A stretch of DNA of 64,000 nt from Pseudomonas capsici (GTDB lineage: Bacteria; Pseudomonadota; Gammaproteobacteria; Pseudomonadales; Pseudomonadaceae). The notes under the pieces are model-generated. The model ran no database searches. It was given only the letters and a program-made list of their open reading frames with translations, and was not told where the DNA came from. Position numbers and translations under genes: made by a program. This document shows, piece after piece, positions 1-7,897 of the stretch (the first letter of the stretch is position 1; the number at the start of each line of letters is the position of its first letter). Location of the stretch: NCBI RefSeq assembly GCF_017165765.1, contig NZ_JAFGZD010000001.1, forward strand, positions 603,649 to 667,648, in the 5' to 3' direction.

Positions 1-268
1 GATTGTTCGAGCCACAGGTAAGCTGCCTTCCCGGATTGCCGAACCTTCATACGACCGGAGATCGCTATGCCTAACAGATCCGTTTTTTACAAAAGCCGCG
101 CAAGCCGCATCGGCCCATTAAGCCTGTATCTGTAAAGAGCGTGTACCGATTATCGGGAGTCGAATCCACTCTGATCTCTGTCAATGGCGAATTCCATCGT
201 GCAGCCTAAGCTTTTTGCCACTAGGAGCCAGATATCCCTTCCTGCTCCTTGCATTCAGGAGTAGTCCA
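1..268. other. 5' flank with no confident gene
   Basis: No recognisable gene is seen before the AGGAG-preceded ATG at 269. A 22-codon reading frame at 67-135 (+) has GGAG at 57-60 six bases before its ATG, but it is too short and featureless to call. The other frames here contain only shadow ORFs. Confidence 0.4.
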
Positions 269-466
269 ATGTCGAGCAAACCACCGCTCTTTAATGACGA
301 TATCCAGGCATGGGATCTGTATGCCTCTGCCGCGCTCAGTGCATTGATTGCCAGGGGTGAGTCCGCAGAGCCGGCGGTCGAGGCCGCAGCCGATCTGGCG
401 GATAACCTTCTAAAGGAGCGGGCAAGACGTATCAAGGCAGCCAAGGAGCATCTTTTTCAGCATTGA
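269..466 (+). CDS. small hypothetical protein, 65 aa
   Basis: The ATG at 269 was chosen because AGGAG (257-261) lies 7 bases upstream; the in-frame ATG at 215 has no such site and adds 18 residues of no obvious character. The protein begins MSSKPPLFNDDIQAWDLYAS, is soluble and largely helical by composition. It has Ala-rich amphipathic stretches and a basic tail (KERARRIKAAKEHLFQ). No signal peptide or membrane segment is present. I do not recognise the family. It stands alone 85 bp upstream of the glutathione S-transferase gene, so its function cannot be inferred from context. Confidence 0.6.
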   Translation: MSSKPPLFNDDIQAWDLYASAALSALIARGESAEPAVEAAADLADNLLKERARRIKAAKEHLFQH

Positions 467-551
467 TTCACCCGGGCCCCACTCCCCAGTGTCGTGGCGA
501 AGCGGCAACTGATATGTTCGCAGGCTTGTGTCATGAGGCAATGAGGCTGAA

Positions 552-1175
552 ATGCTGCGAATACTCGGCAAGGCATCGTCAATCAATGTAAGAAAAGTAC
601 TGTGGGCATGCACCGAAACAGAGCGGTCTTTTGAACGGGAAGACTGGGGGAGCGGTTTTCGGGCAACGGATACGCCCGAGTTCATGTCCTTGAACCCCAA
701 TGCCATGGTGCCTGTGATTCTGGAAGACGACTTTGTCTTGTGGGAGTCCAACACCATCATTCGCTATCTGGCTGCCGCTCACCCGGACGAAGGTTTCTAC
801 CCGTCACAGCCCAGAGCCAGAGCCCGGATAGATCAGTGGATAGACTGGCAGGCCACCGACCTCAACAAGTCCTGGACCTATGCGTTCATGTCGCTGGTCA
901 GGCGCTCGGCCGAATTCCAGGATCCTGACTCGCTGAAGGCCTCATGCGCCAGTTGGTCCAGGCATATGCAGATACTGGATCGCCAGCTTGAGCTGACGGG
1001 CGCTTATGTGGCCGGCAAGTCGTTTACCCTTGCCGATATCCCGATTGGTCTATCGGTCAACCGATGGTTCGAAACGCCGCTGGAGCATCCCGATTTTCCT
1101 GCCGTCGCTGCTTACTACGAGCGTCTGAGCGAGCGTCCCGGTTATTTGCTGTATGGCAGAAACGGTACTCCGTAA
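552..1175 (+). CDS. glutathione S-transferase family protein
   Basis: This 207-residue cytosolic protein has the length and layout of a bacterial GST. The N-terminal thioredoxin-fold half begins with the substrate-proximal loop ([12 protein letters not shown], about residues 9-20). The cis-proline glutathione-binding segment ([20 protein letters not shown], about 48-67) contains the canonical VP and the E-S pair that holds the glutamyl end of glutathione. The all-helical C-terminal half ends with FTLADIPIG (about 158-166), the N-capping box typical of the fold. Members conjugate or reduce electrophiles with glutathione; the substrate is not predictable. The gene is monocistronic in appearance, followed after 42 bp by the DUF3830 gene. 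Confident on family, not on role. Confidence 0.9.
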   Translation: MLRILGKASSINVRKVLWACTETERSFEREDWGSGFRATDTPEFMSLNPNAMVPVILEDDFVLWESNTIIRYLAAAHPDEGFYPSQPRARARIDQWIDWQATDLNKSWTYAFMSLVRRSAEFQDPDSLKASCASWSRHMQILDRQLELTGAYVAGKSFTLADIPIGLSVNRWFETPLEHPDFPAVAAYYERLSERPGYLLYGRNGTP

Positions 1176-1217
1176 CCTGATATCCACAGAATCCCTTCGT
1201 AAACAGGAATCGCTGTC

Positions 1218-1643
1218 TTGACCATCATAAAAATAACCGCTGGCGGCTATGAGTTTCTGGCCGAGGCCAATCCCGATGCTCCGCAAACCGTTGAAGCCTT
1301 TTTGAAGTTGCTGCCTTACCGGCAGAAGTTCATTCATGTGCGCTGGAGCGGAGAGGGTTGCTGGGTGCCGCTGGATGATTACCAACTCATGCTCGATGAC
1401 AAGCCGATCGGCTTCGAGAATGCGACCAGTCACCCTTCGGTAGGCGACATCCTGTTCTATCCGGGCGGGTACAGTGAAACCGAAATCATCCTGGCCTACG
1501 GCTCCTGCTGTTTTGCCAGCAAGATGGGCCAACTGGCGGGCAATCATTTCCTGACCATCGTCGAAGGCAAGGAAAACCTGCGCAAACTGGGCGTCAAGAC
1601 CTTGTGGGAAGGCGCTCAGGATGTGGTTTTCGAGTTGGCCTGA
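1218..1643 (+). CDS. DUF3830 family protein
   Basis: The 141-residue protein begins at a TTG (1218) with an AGGAA site at 1205-1209. It matches the remembered DUF3830 pattern in full: an N-terminal strand pair, then LPYRQKFIHVRWSGEGCWVP, YPGGYSETEIILAYGSCCFA and a conserved MGQLAGNHFLTIVEG segment before LWEGAQDV. The family is predicted to adopt a cyclophilin-like barrel. Its biochemical role is not established; members often sit near transport or amino-acid catabolic genes. No signal peptide is present, so it is probably cytosolic. It may be co-transcribed with the GST gene 42 bp upstream. Confidence 0.8.
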   Translation: MTIIKITAGGYEFLAEANPDAPQTVEAFLKLLPYRQKFIHVRWSGEGCWVPLDDYQLMLDDKPIGFENATSHPSVGDILFYPGGYSETEIILAYGSCCFASKMGQLAGNHFLTIVEGKENLRKLGVKTLWEGAQDVVFELA

Positions 1644-1697
1644 GGCTGAAGAATGCGCTGCGGTGTTAGAATCGGCTTTTTTCGACGAAGGCATGTC

Positions 1698-2048
1698 ATG
1701 AAATTTCCGGTTTCTATCATCGCGACCGCATTGCTGCTGGCCGGATGCGCGGCTCCCTCCGACTCGGCCCGTTCGGCCGGGCCGACCAAGGTCCTGTCCA
1801 GCAACAAGCAGGATGCGGCCGTGGCTCAGTGCATCCAGGTTTCCTGGCAGAACGAAGCGATGTTCGGAACGTCCTCGGACGTGTTCCTGCACAAACTCTC
1901 CGGCGGCGGCTTTACGGTCTTCACCACCGAGGCCAAATACTTCGCGGACGTGCGCAGCAAGGGGCCGAGCACCGACATCGAGTTCTATGCACCAGCAGGT
2001 GACAGCCACTCCGCGCTGAGGGCAGCGGCAATCGCTACGTGTCTGTGA
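1698..2048 (+). CDS. putative outer-membrane or periplasmic lipoprotein
   Basis: The ATG at 1698 was preferred because it places a short positive N-terminus and a hydrophobic stretch directly before a lipobox (LLAGC, cysteine at residue 16), giving a 116-residue precursor. The upstream in-frame start would add 15 Arg/Phe-rich residues that spoil the signal. The mature part contains three Cys including the terminal CL, and a VSWQNEAMFGTSSDVFLH segment. I do not recognise a named domain. Residue 2 of the mature form is Ala, so outer-membrane sorting is expected by the +2 rule. It stands alone between the DUF3830 gene and a repeat tract. Confidence 0.65.
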   Translation: MKFPVSIIATALLLAGCAAPSDSARSAGPTKVLSSNKQDAAVAQCIQVSWQNEAMFGTSSDVFLHKLSGGGFTVFTTEAKYFADVRSKGPSTDIEFYAPAGDSHSALRAAAIATCL

Positions 2049-2057
2049 GGGGGCGGT

Positions 2058-2120
2058 AGGCTAAAAGCTAAAAGCTTGAGGCTTACGGCTTGAAACTTGC
2101 AGCTTCTTGCAGCTTGTCTC
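2058..2120. repeat. degenerate AAGCTT-type short repeat tract
   Basis: About 60 bp contain reiterated variants of AGCTAAAAGCTTGA, GGCTTACGGCTTGAAACTTG and GCAGCTTCTTGCAGCTTG. Similar imperfect AAGCTNCAAGCT strings occur in many Pseudomonas intergenic regions. A second tract lies at 30066-30145. The function is unknown; the tract sits in the leader of the next gene. Confidence 0.55.
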
Positions 2121-2141
2121 TCATACCCTCAGGAAACCCCC

Positions 2142-3347
2142 ATGCCTATCGCTGTCATCGATAAGGGCGCTGCCGAGCCGGGCCAAAGCTTGTTGCGTGA
2201 TGTAAGTCTGCCGGCTCTGGTGATCCACAATCGGGCGCTTGAGCACAATCTTCGCTGGATGCAGGCCTTTGTCACTGACAGCGGTGCGGAGCTTGCGCCC
2301 CATGGCAAGACCAGCATGGTGCCAGCCTTGTTTCGTCGCCAATTGGAGGAGGGTGCCTGGGGCATGACCCTGGCCACTGCGGTGCAGACCCGCGCTGCTT
2401 TTGCCCATGGTGTGCGTCGCGTATTGATGGCCAATCAGTTGGTGGGGGCGCCCAACATGGCAATCATTGCCGAGATGCTGGCCGATCCGTTGTTCGATTT
2501 TCATTGCATGGTCGATCACCCTGACAACGTAGCGGCATTGGGCGAATTCTTTGCCGCACGCGGGTTGCGGCTGAATGTCATGATCGAATACGGCGTACCC
2601 GGCGGGCGCTGCGGTTGCCGCACCGAGCAGGAAGTGCTGGCGCTGGTGGAGGCGATCGACGCTCAGCCAGCCTTGGCATTGACCGGGATCGAAGGCTATG
2701 AAGGCGTGATCCATGGTGACAGGGCCACCGAAGGGATCAGAGCCTTTGCCGCGTCCCTGGTGCGGCTGGCCGTCGAGTTGCAGGACAGGCAAGCCTTTGC
2801 CCTCGATCGCCCCATCGTGACCGCCTCGGGCTCAGCCTGGTATGACCTGATTGCCGAAGCCTTCGACGCTCAGGCTGTGCGCCAGCGTTTTCTCAGTGTT
2901 CTGCGTCCTGGCTGCTATCTGGTGCATGACCATGGCATCTATAAAGCAGCGCAGTGCAACGTGCTGGATCGCCGCGCCGACCTGAGCGAAGGGTTGCGCC
3001 CGGCCATGGAAGTCTGGGCTCATGTGCAATCCTTGCCTGAGCCGGGTTTTGCAGTGGTCGCCCTGGGCAAGCGCGATATTGCCTACGATGCAGGTCTGCC
3101 CACGCCGTTGTTGCGTTACAAGGTCGGTGATCTGTCCCGCGAGGGCGATGATGTCAGCGCCTGCAAGGTTACGGCAGTGATGGATCAACATGCGTTCATG
3201 ACCATCGCGCCGGGTTGTGAGCTGAAAGTCGGCGATATCATTTCCTTCGGCTCTTCCCATCCGTGCCTGACCTTCGACAAGTGGCGCTCCGGGTGCCTGG
3301 TCGATGAGGATCTGAAAGTCATCGAAAGCTTCAATACGTATTTTTAA
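2142..3347 (+). CDS. PLP-dependent D-amino-acid lyase/deaminase, DSD1 / D-threonine aldolase-like
   Basis: The 401-residue protein starts at ATG 2142, with AGGAAA at 2131-2136. It has the two-part layout of fold-type III enzymes. The N-terminal alanine-racemase-type TIM barrel holds the PLP-lysine motif (HGKTSM, about residues 52-57), a barrel strand VMIEYGVPGGRCG, and a phosphate-binding TASGSAWYD region. The C-terminal D-serine-dehydratase-like beta domain ends in the metal-site pattern DQHAFM...SSHPCLTFDKW (His plus a HxC pair). Family members cleave or deaminate D-hydroxy amino acids such as D-serine or D-threonine in the cytosol. Which activity applies here cannot be read from sequence. 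The gene is free-standing. Confidence 0.8.
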   Translation: MPIAVIDKGAAEPGQSLLRDVSLPALVIHNRALEHNLRWMQAFVTDSGAELAPHGKTSMVPALFRRQLEEGAWGMTLATAVQTRAAFAHGVRRVLMANQLVGAPNMAIIAEMLADPLFDFHCMVDHPDNVAALGEFFAARGLRLNVMIEYGVPGGRCGCRTEQEVLALVEAIDAQPALALTGIEGYEGVIHGDRATEGIRAFAASLVRLAVELQDRQAFALDRPIVTASGSAWYDLIAEAFDAQAVRQRFLSVLRPGCYLVHDHGIYKAAQCNVLDRRADLSEGLRPAMEVWAHVQSLPEPGFAVVALGKRDIAYDAGLPTPLLRYKVGDLSREGDDVSACKVTAVMDQHAFMTIAPGCELKVGDIISFGSSHPCLTFDKWRSGCLVDEDLKVIESFNTYF

Positions 3348-3471
3348 TGGCGCGATCGACTGCACAACATGCAGTTGATCGCCTAAAGCACTGAAACGAA
3401 AGCATTTCACTGGAGCTTGCGGGCGAATCCGGCGACCATAGGCGTCCACCGATTCTCACTCTGGAGCCTGC

Positions 3472-5955
3472 GTGCCTGACGATCTGCCTTCTGCTCTTCC
3501 TCCCGACCTGGATATCGAACTCAGTCCGCCCGAGCGCCTGCCGCTGTTCAAACGTCTGCTGTCACGCCTGATGGGACGTGGCCTGACGAGGCTTGGCGCA
3601 CAGCACAGGCCTTCATGGTTTCAGGGGCATGCCGACGGGTTTCTGAGCGGGCATATCGAGGGCGTGAACGAGGGCTACGCCGAAGGCCGTCTGGATGGGC
3701 TGGAACAAGGGCGCAATGTCCTTCTGATCCGCGATACCCGCCCCAGCGAGCATCGTGGGCCGAAGGTCGATGATCATCTGTTCGATGACTGGCGTCTTGG
3801 GCTGACCCCGGAGTTGAAAAAGCGCATCAAGGCCGATGTCGCGCAAAAGCTGCCGCCCCATGCCCAGCCCAGCCCGGCGCAATGGAAAATGATTTTCAGC
3901 GATACGCCCTCCACCTATGTGATTGCAGGCGCAGGGGCGGGCAAGTCCACGTCGCTGGTGCTGCGCATACTGTTGCTCCATCACTATCTGGGGTTCGAGC
4001 TGGAAGCCATGACTGTGGTGACGTTCACCCGCGAATCGCGCAAGGACTTCATCGGCAAGCTGATCGAGATCATGGCGTTGTGGGGGCATAGCCTGAATCA
4101 CAAGCAGGCCCGGGATCTGGTACGAACCTTCCATTCGCGAATCCTGCCTCTGGTTCGCAGTCTGCCGGGTTTCGAGCAACTGCGTGCTTTCGAGAATCTG
4201 GGCTCTGCGTCTGCTTCTGGCGACGAGGCTGACAGTAACCCGTTCGATCTGCGCATCAACGACGCCCAGCGTCAGCAATTGAACCTGTGCTATCGCGACC
4301 TGTATGCCAGCAGCGAACGCTTTCGCGAGGTGATTGCGCCGCTGTACCGTCATGCGCTGCAGCTCAAGGAACTGGATCGCGATCACCCGGATGTGCAAAA
4401 GCGCATCACCGTGACCGAGCTGTCGGCCAAGCGCGATGAAGAACTGTGCGACCTCATCGAGGACCTGTGGATACGGGCAAAGGCCTGGCCTGTAAAAGGC
4501 ATCGAGCCCATGCGCCAGACCATTGAAATCAATGGCTTTGCCTTCCATGTCCACGGTTATATCGCCGAGCTGGATGCCTGGGTTGTGCTGGGGCTCGACG
4601 CCAGTGAGGACCAGCAGATGAAGCGCCCCGGCGCCAAGCTTCCGGTCTGGGCCGAATGGGTGATCAAGCGCACACTGTTTCAAGCTTTTTGCCGCAAGCC
4701 GTTGATCTGGTTCGAGAACTACGAAGCGGCCGGCAAGGTGCTGCAATCTCTGGCTGGGTCGGCTGTGGCGGGGCCGGGTTTCGATTACCGGGTCAAGGGT
4801 GAGTTGAGCGCTGCACCGCTTCTGGATTGTTTTGTCATGGCTGCCAGCTTTATCGAAAACCTGGGCCTTGATGTGCCCGGTGCCGTAGCCGAGATGAGCT
4901 TTGCCGGCAATGACCCGGACCGGTTCTTCTTCGAGGGCCTGAGCCTGTTCTGGAAAGCCTTTGAAAACCATCTGCTGGATCAGACGCCACCGATCATGAC
5001 CTACAACCGGATGTTCGCCCTGTTTGGCGAAACATCGCCGGAAAACCTGCGGCAGGTCGGCGATGAGGTACTCAGGCCTCTGGCGCACCTGATGATCGAT
5101 GAGTTCCAGGATGTCTCGCCGCAGATCGTGTCCTGGATACGGGCCAGCCTGCGGGAAATCCGACGCCGTGGTCCGGCCATGCATGCCGGTCGCGTGGCCC
5201 GGCATTCATCGTTGCTGTGTGTGGGGGACGACTGGCAGTCCATCTATGGCTGGCGGGGCAGCTCGCCGTACTACTTCATGGAGTTTCCCAAGGAGTTTTC
5301 ATCGCCCGCGACCACCAAAGTCATGCTCAGCGATAACTTTCGCAGCCATCAGCATATTATCGATGCCGCCGAACATATCGTGCGCGCCGCTCCTGCCATT
5401 GCAGGCAAGAAGGCCAGGGCCAGCGGTGCTATCCAGGAGCTGCTGCCGGTAACGGTGCTGAGCCGCGATGACAATGAACTGGCCGAACGTGTCACCGAAC
5501 ACTACAACGCTGGCGATTCGATCCTGTTGCTGTATCGGAAGAACAGTGAGAAGGCCATGATTTCCGAGCAACTGAAATCGCTGATCCAGGCCGATGCGGC
5601 CAAGGAACCGCAGGCACGGCGAATCAGAATGCTGACTTATCACAGTTCCAAGGGATTGCAGGCCGATACGGTATTCCTGCTGGGGGATTGCCAGCACTCG
5701 ACGCTGTCGCCCTACAAGAACCAGGTCTATCGTCTGGCCGGTCTGGGTGATGCCGGCGATTCGCAGGCGTTCGACAATGCCCAGCAGGACGAGGTCCTGC
5801 GTCTGGCGTATGTGGCCATAACTCGTGCCATACGCCATTGCTACTGGTACATCGATGAAAGCACCTTGGGGAGCGAGCACGTCAAGGCCCCCAAGGCATC
5901 GGACAGGGTTGCCGGGGACAAGCCTTTCTTTGAAGACCTGCGCAAGAGTCGATGA
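3472..5955 (+). CDS. UvrD/Rep-like superfamily 1 DNA helicase
   Basis: The 827-residue protein starts at GTG 3472 (GGAG upstream). It carries the ordered SF1A helicase motifs: Walker A (AGAGAGKST, about residues 152-160), TVVTFTRESRKDF (motif Ia), LMIDEFQDVSPQI (Walker B, D543/E544), GDDWQSIYGWRGS (motif III), SDNFRSH (motif IV), TYHSSKGLQADTVFLLG (motif V) and LAYVAITRA (motif VI). These predict ATP-driven 3'-5' translocation on single-stranded DNA. The first ~140 residues are not helicase; they include a glycine-spaced stretch (GHADGFLSGHIEGVNEGYAE). About 300 residues between motifs Ia and II resemble the insert of helicase IV-type proteins. It appears to be a stand-alone repair helicase; no nuclease partner is adjacent. 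Confidence 0.85.
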   Translation: MPDDLPSALPPDLDIELSPPERLPLFKRLLSRLMGRGLTRLGAQHRPSWFQGHADGFLSGHIEGVNEGYAEGRLDGLEQGRNVLLIRDTRPSEHRGPKVDDHLFDDWRLGLTPELKKRIKADVAQKLPPHAQPSPAQWKMIFSDTPSTYVIAGAGAGKSTSLVLRILLLHHYLGFELEAMTVVTFTRESRKDFIGKLIEIMALWGHSLNHKQARDLVRTFHSRILPLVRSLPGFEQLRAFENLGSASASGDEADSNPFDLRINDAQRQQLNLCYRDLYASSERFREVIAPLYRHALQLKELDRDHPDVQKRITVTELSAKRDEELCDLIEDLWIRAKAWPVKGIEPMRQTIEINGFAFHVHGYIAELDAWVVLGLDASEDQQMKRPGAKLPVWAEWVIKRTLFQAFCRKPLIWFENYEAAGKVLQSLAGSAVAGPGFDYRVKGELSAAPLLDCFVMAASFIENLGLDVPGAVAEMSFAGNDPDRFFFEGLSLFWKAFENHLLDQTPPIMTYNRMFALFGETSPENLRQVGDEVLRPLAHLMIDEFQDVSPQIVSWIRASLREIRRRGPAMHAGRVARHSSLLCVGDDWQSIYGWRGSSPYYFMEFPKEFSSPATTKVMLSDNFRSHQHIIDAAEHIVRAAPAIAGKKARASGAIQELLPVTVLSRDDNELAERVTEHYNAGDSILLLYRKNSEKAMISEQLKSLIQADAAKEPQARRIRMLTYHSSKGLQADTVFLLGDCQHSTLSPYKNQVYRLAGLGDAGDSQAFDNAQQDEVLRLAYVAITRAIRHCYWYIDESTLGSEHVKAPKASDRVAGDKPFFEDLRKSR

Positions 5956-5962
5956 AAGAGGG

Positions 5963-5984
5963 GCGGGAGCTTCAAGGCTCCCGC
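5963..5984. terminator. bidirectional hairpin terminator
   Basis: A perfect 8-bp stem GCGGGAGC / GCTCCCGC with a 6-nt loop lies between the convergent helicase and DUF1652 genes. It is followed by TGTTTC on the plus strand and by CCTCTTTC on the minus strand. The weak T-runs make it a moderate terminator candidate for both. Confidence 0.6.
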
Positions 5985-5988
5985 TGTT

Positions 5989-6246
5989 TCAGAGAAAGCC
6001 GGTCAACTGATGAGCACCGAACAGTTCCAGCTCGGCTTCAATGGCTTCGATGATTCGTTCTACGTCGGTGGCATTCATGACGGTAGCGCAGGGCAGCCCG
6101 GCAATGGCGACTACCGTTTCACCGCTGGCCCTGTCGAACAGGCGGGCAATCATGCTGCTGGGTGCATCCATGGTGGCTTCAAAGCCAACCGGATGAAAGT
6201 GCCAGCGCATCAACTGGCATGCATTGGGGAACGTGACTTTGTTCAT
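5989..6246 (-). CDS. DUF1652 domain protein
   Basis: The 85-residue protein fits DUF1652, a short family almost confined to Pseudomonas. It has an N-terminal helix (NACQLMRWHFHPVGFEAT), a central strand pair with the characteristic RLFDRASGETVVAIAGLP pattern, and a C-terminal helix of acidic repeats (IIEAIEAELELF). There is no signal peptide. Function is unknown for the whole family. It is transcribed alone and converges on the helicase gene, sharing the hairpin at 5963-5984. Confidence 0.75.
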   Translation of the reverse strand: MNKVTFPNACQLMRWHFHPVGFEATMDAPSSMIARLFDRASGETVVAIAGLPCATVMNATDVERIIEAIEAELELFGAHQLTGFL

Positions 6247-6581
6247 GGAAGCGGCCCACCTGATTCAATCGAGCAATTCCTTCAGCCCCAATGGGTAGGA
6301 AGACCAGTCGAGATGGGACCGATAGAAGCCGAAGTGATCAGACAGTGCACAATCCTGAGTGATCGTACTGCTTTTCTGCGGGATGATCCGAACGGTCTGG
6401 CGAGACCTAAAAATAGCACCTGACTGCACTGGACTGGAAAATATTTTCAGGCGTCAGTCGAATTTTTTCGATTATTTGATGTACGTCAAAAACGTTTGAT
6501 TCTGCGAGCTGTTTGCTTCAAGTATTGAGATGTGCCCGATGGATAGGGCAAGCTGGTTTCATTGACCCAGGGAGCTGAAGA
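6247..6581. other. intergenic region upstream of the PotF-like gene
   Basis: About 335 bp separate the divergent DUF1652 and PotF-like genes. It contains an AT-rich stretch (about 6440-6500) that likely holds the promoter, and the FNR/Anr-like site listed separately. A 137-codon plus-strand frame spanning 6010-6423 is mostly the antisense shadow of DUF1652 and was not called. Confidence 0.5.
6476..6489. promoter_or_regulatory. FNR/Anr-like site
   Basis: TTGATGTACGTCAA matches the FNR/Anr consensus TTGAT-N4-ATCAA at 9 of 10 defined positions (G for A at the first base of the right half). It lies about 92 bp before the ATG of the PotF-like gene, a position compatible with activation under low oxygen. 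This is inference from motif match only. Confidence 0.35.
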
Positions 6582-7661
6582 ATGCTGAGTAAATCCGTTG
6601 CTGCGCTGATGTTGCTGGCCTCCACCAGCCATGCAGCAGAAAGGGTCAGTATCTACAACTGGACCGACTACATCGCCTCCGACACCCTGAAGAATTTTCA
6701 GGCAGCAACCGGTATAAAAGCCGATTACCAGACCTACGAAACCAATGAAGTCCTCAATGCCCGGCTTATGGCTCGCCATTCGGGCTATGACATCGTGGTG
6801 CCGTCCGTGCATGTCATGGCGCGGCAGATAGACCAGGGTGTACTGAAGGTACTGGACAAGCATCAACTACCCAACTGGAAGAACCTGAACCCGGTATTGC
6901 TCAAGGCGCTGGAGGTCAACGATCCCGGTAACCAGCATGGTTTTCCCTATCTATGGGGCAGTACCGGTATTGGCTATAACGTGGACAAGGTCAAGGCCGT
7001 ACTGGGTAACGACACAGCGCTGGACTCCTGGGACCTGATCCTCAAGCCGGAGAATATGCAAAAGCTTGCCCAGTGCGGTGTTGCAATCCTCGATAACGTT
7101 GCGCAAGTGTTGCCGATCACCCTGAATTATCTGGGACTGCCTCCCTACAGCGAACAACCCGAAGACTATGCAAAGGCTCAGGTCGCATTGAGCGCCATTC
7201 GTCCCTATGTTCTCTACTTTGACTCGGTCAAATACATCGATGACCTGGGCAGCGGCAAGATCTGCATGGTGCTGGGTTTTTCCGGAGATGTAGCCCAGGC
7301 CCGGGATAGAGCCGATAAAGCCGGTAACGGTGTGAAAATCGATTATGTCGTCCCGAAGGAGGGTGCGCCGATGTGGTTCGATATGATCGCCATGCCGATC
7401 GATGCCCCTAATGAGAAGGCCGGGTATGCCTTCATGAATTACCTGCTGCGTCCGGAAGTGATGGCCCATATCACCAACGAGGTGAAGTACGCCAACGGCA
7501 ATGAAAAAGCCGATGCATTGATCGATCCTGCTCTCTGGGCCGACACCAGTATTTATCCCAATGCCGAAATGCTCAGCCGGATGTTCGTGGTCGAACCGGT
7601 AGAGGTAAAAACCGAAGCGCTGCGCACGGGCATATGGGCCAGTACCAAATCAGGAAATTGA
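6582..7661 (+). CDS. orphan periplasmic polyamine-binding protein, PotF/SpuD type
   Basis: The 359-residue protein has a short signal peptide (MLSKSVAALMLLASTSHAA, cleaved about residue 19). The mature start VSIYNWTDYIASDTLKNF is diagnostic of the PotD/PotF/SpuD solute-binding family. A later GSTGIGYN segment and the domain-hinge pattern with FSGDVAQA also fit. Family members bind putrescine, spermidine or related cations in the periplasm and deliver them to an ABC importer. No PotG/H/I-type ATPase or permease is adjacent. Instead a methyl-accepting chemotaxis protein follows 236 bp downstream, so the protein may serve another transporter or act as a sensory co-receptor. A possible Anr-like site lies upstream. 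Confidence 0.85.
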   Translation: MLSKSVAALMLLASTSHAAERVSIYNWTDYIASDTLKNFQAATGIKADYQTYETNEVLNARLMARHSGYDIVVPSVHVMARQIDQGVLKVLDKHQLPNWKNLNPVLLKALEVNDPGNQHGFPYLWGSTGIGYNVDKVKAVLGNDTALDSWDLILKPENMQKLAQCGVAILDNVAQVLPITLNYLGLPPYSEQPEDYAKAQVALSAIRPYVLYFDSVKYIDDLGSGKICMVLGFSGDVAQARDRADKAGNGVKIDYVVPKEGAPMWFDMIAMPIDAPNEKAGYAFMNYLLRPEVMAHITNEVKYANGNEKADALIDPALWADTSIYPNAEMLSRMFVVEPVEVKTEALRTGIWASTKSGN

Positions 7662-7677
7662 ATATGAAGAAGCAACT

Positions 7678-7713
7678 TTTCAGTTGGGAAAGATCAATGA
7701 AGTGCAACTGAAA
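7678..7713. repeat. inverted repeat between the PotF-like and MCP genes
   Basis: TTTCAGTTG (7678-7686) and CAACTGAAA (7705-7713) form a perfect 9-bp stem with an 18-nt loop just after the PotF-like stop codon. There is no T-run, so it could be an mRNA-stabilising hairpin or an operator rather than an intrinsic terminator. Confidence 0.35.
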
Positions 7714-7897
7714 GTCGGTGCGTTGACGTCAGAAAAGATTTCCTGTTTTTGACTCCATTTATTCTCAAGGGCGACCGATAACCGGTTTATGGGGCATGGC
7801 TTCGAGGCTATCGCTCTTCAAGTTGGCGAGGGTTCTGACTCTCTCGTTTCGTCATGCACGGATCGCATCGGGTTGTATCTCCCAAGAGAATGATTCC

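Noticed and set aside
3613..5205. 530-codon minus-strand frame opposite the helicase
   Set aside because: All SF1 helicase motifs are in order on the plus strand; the minus frame is a high-GC shadow.
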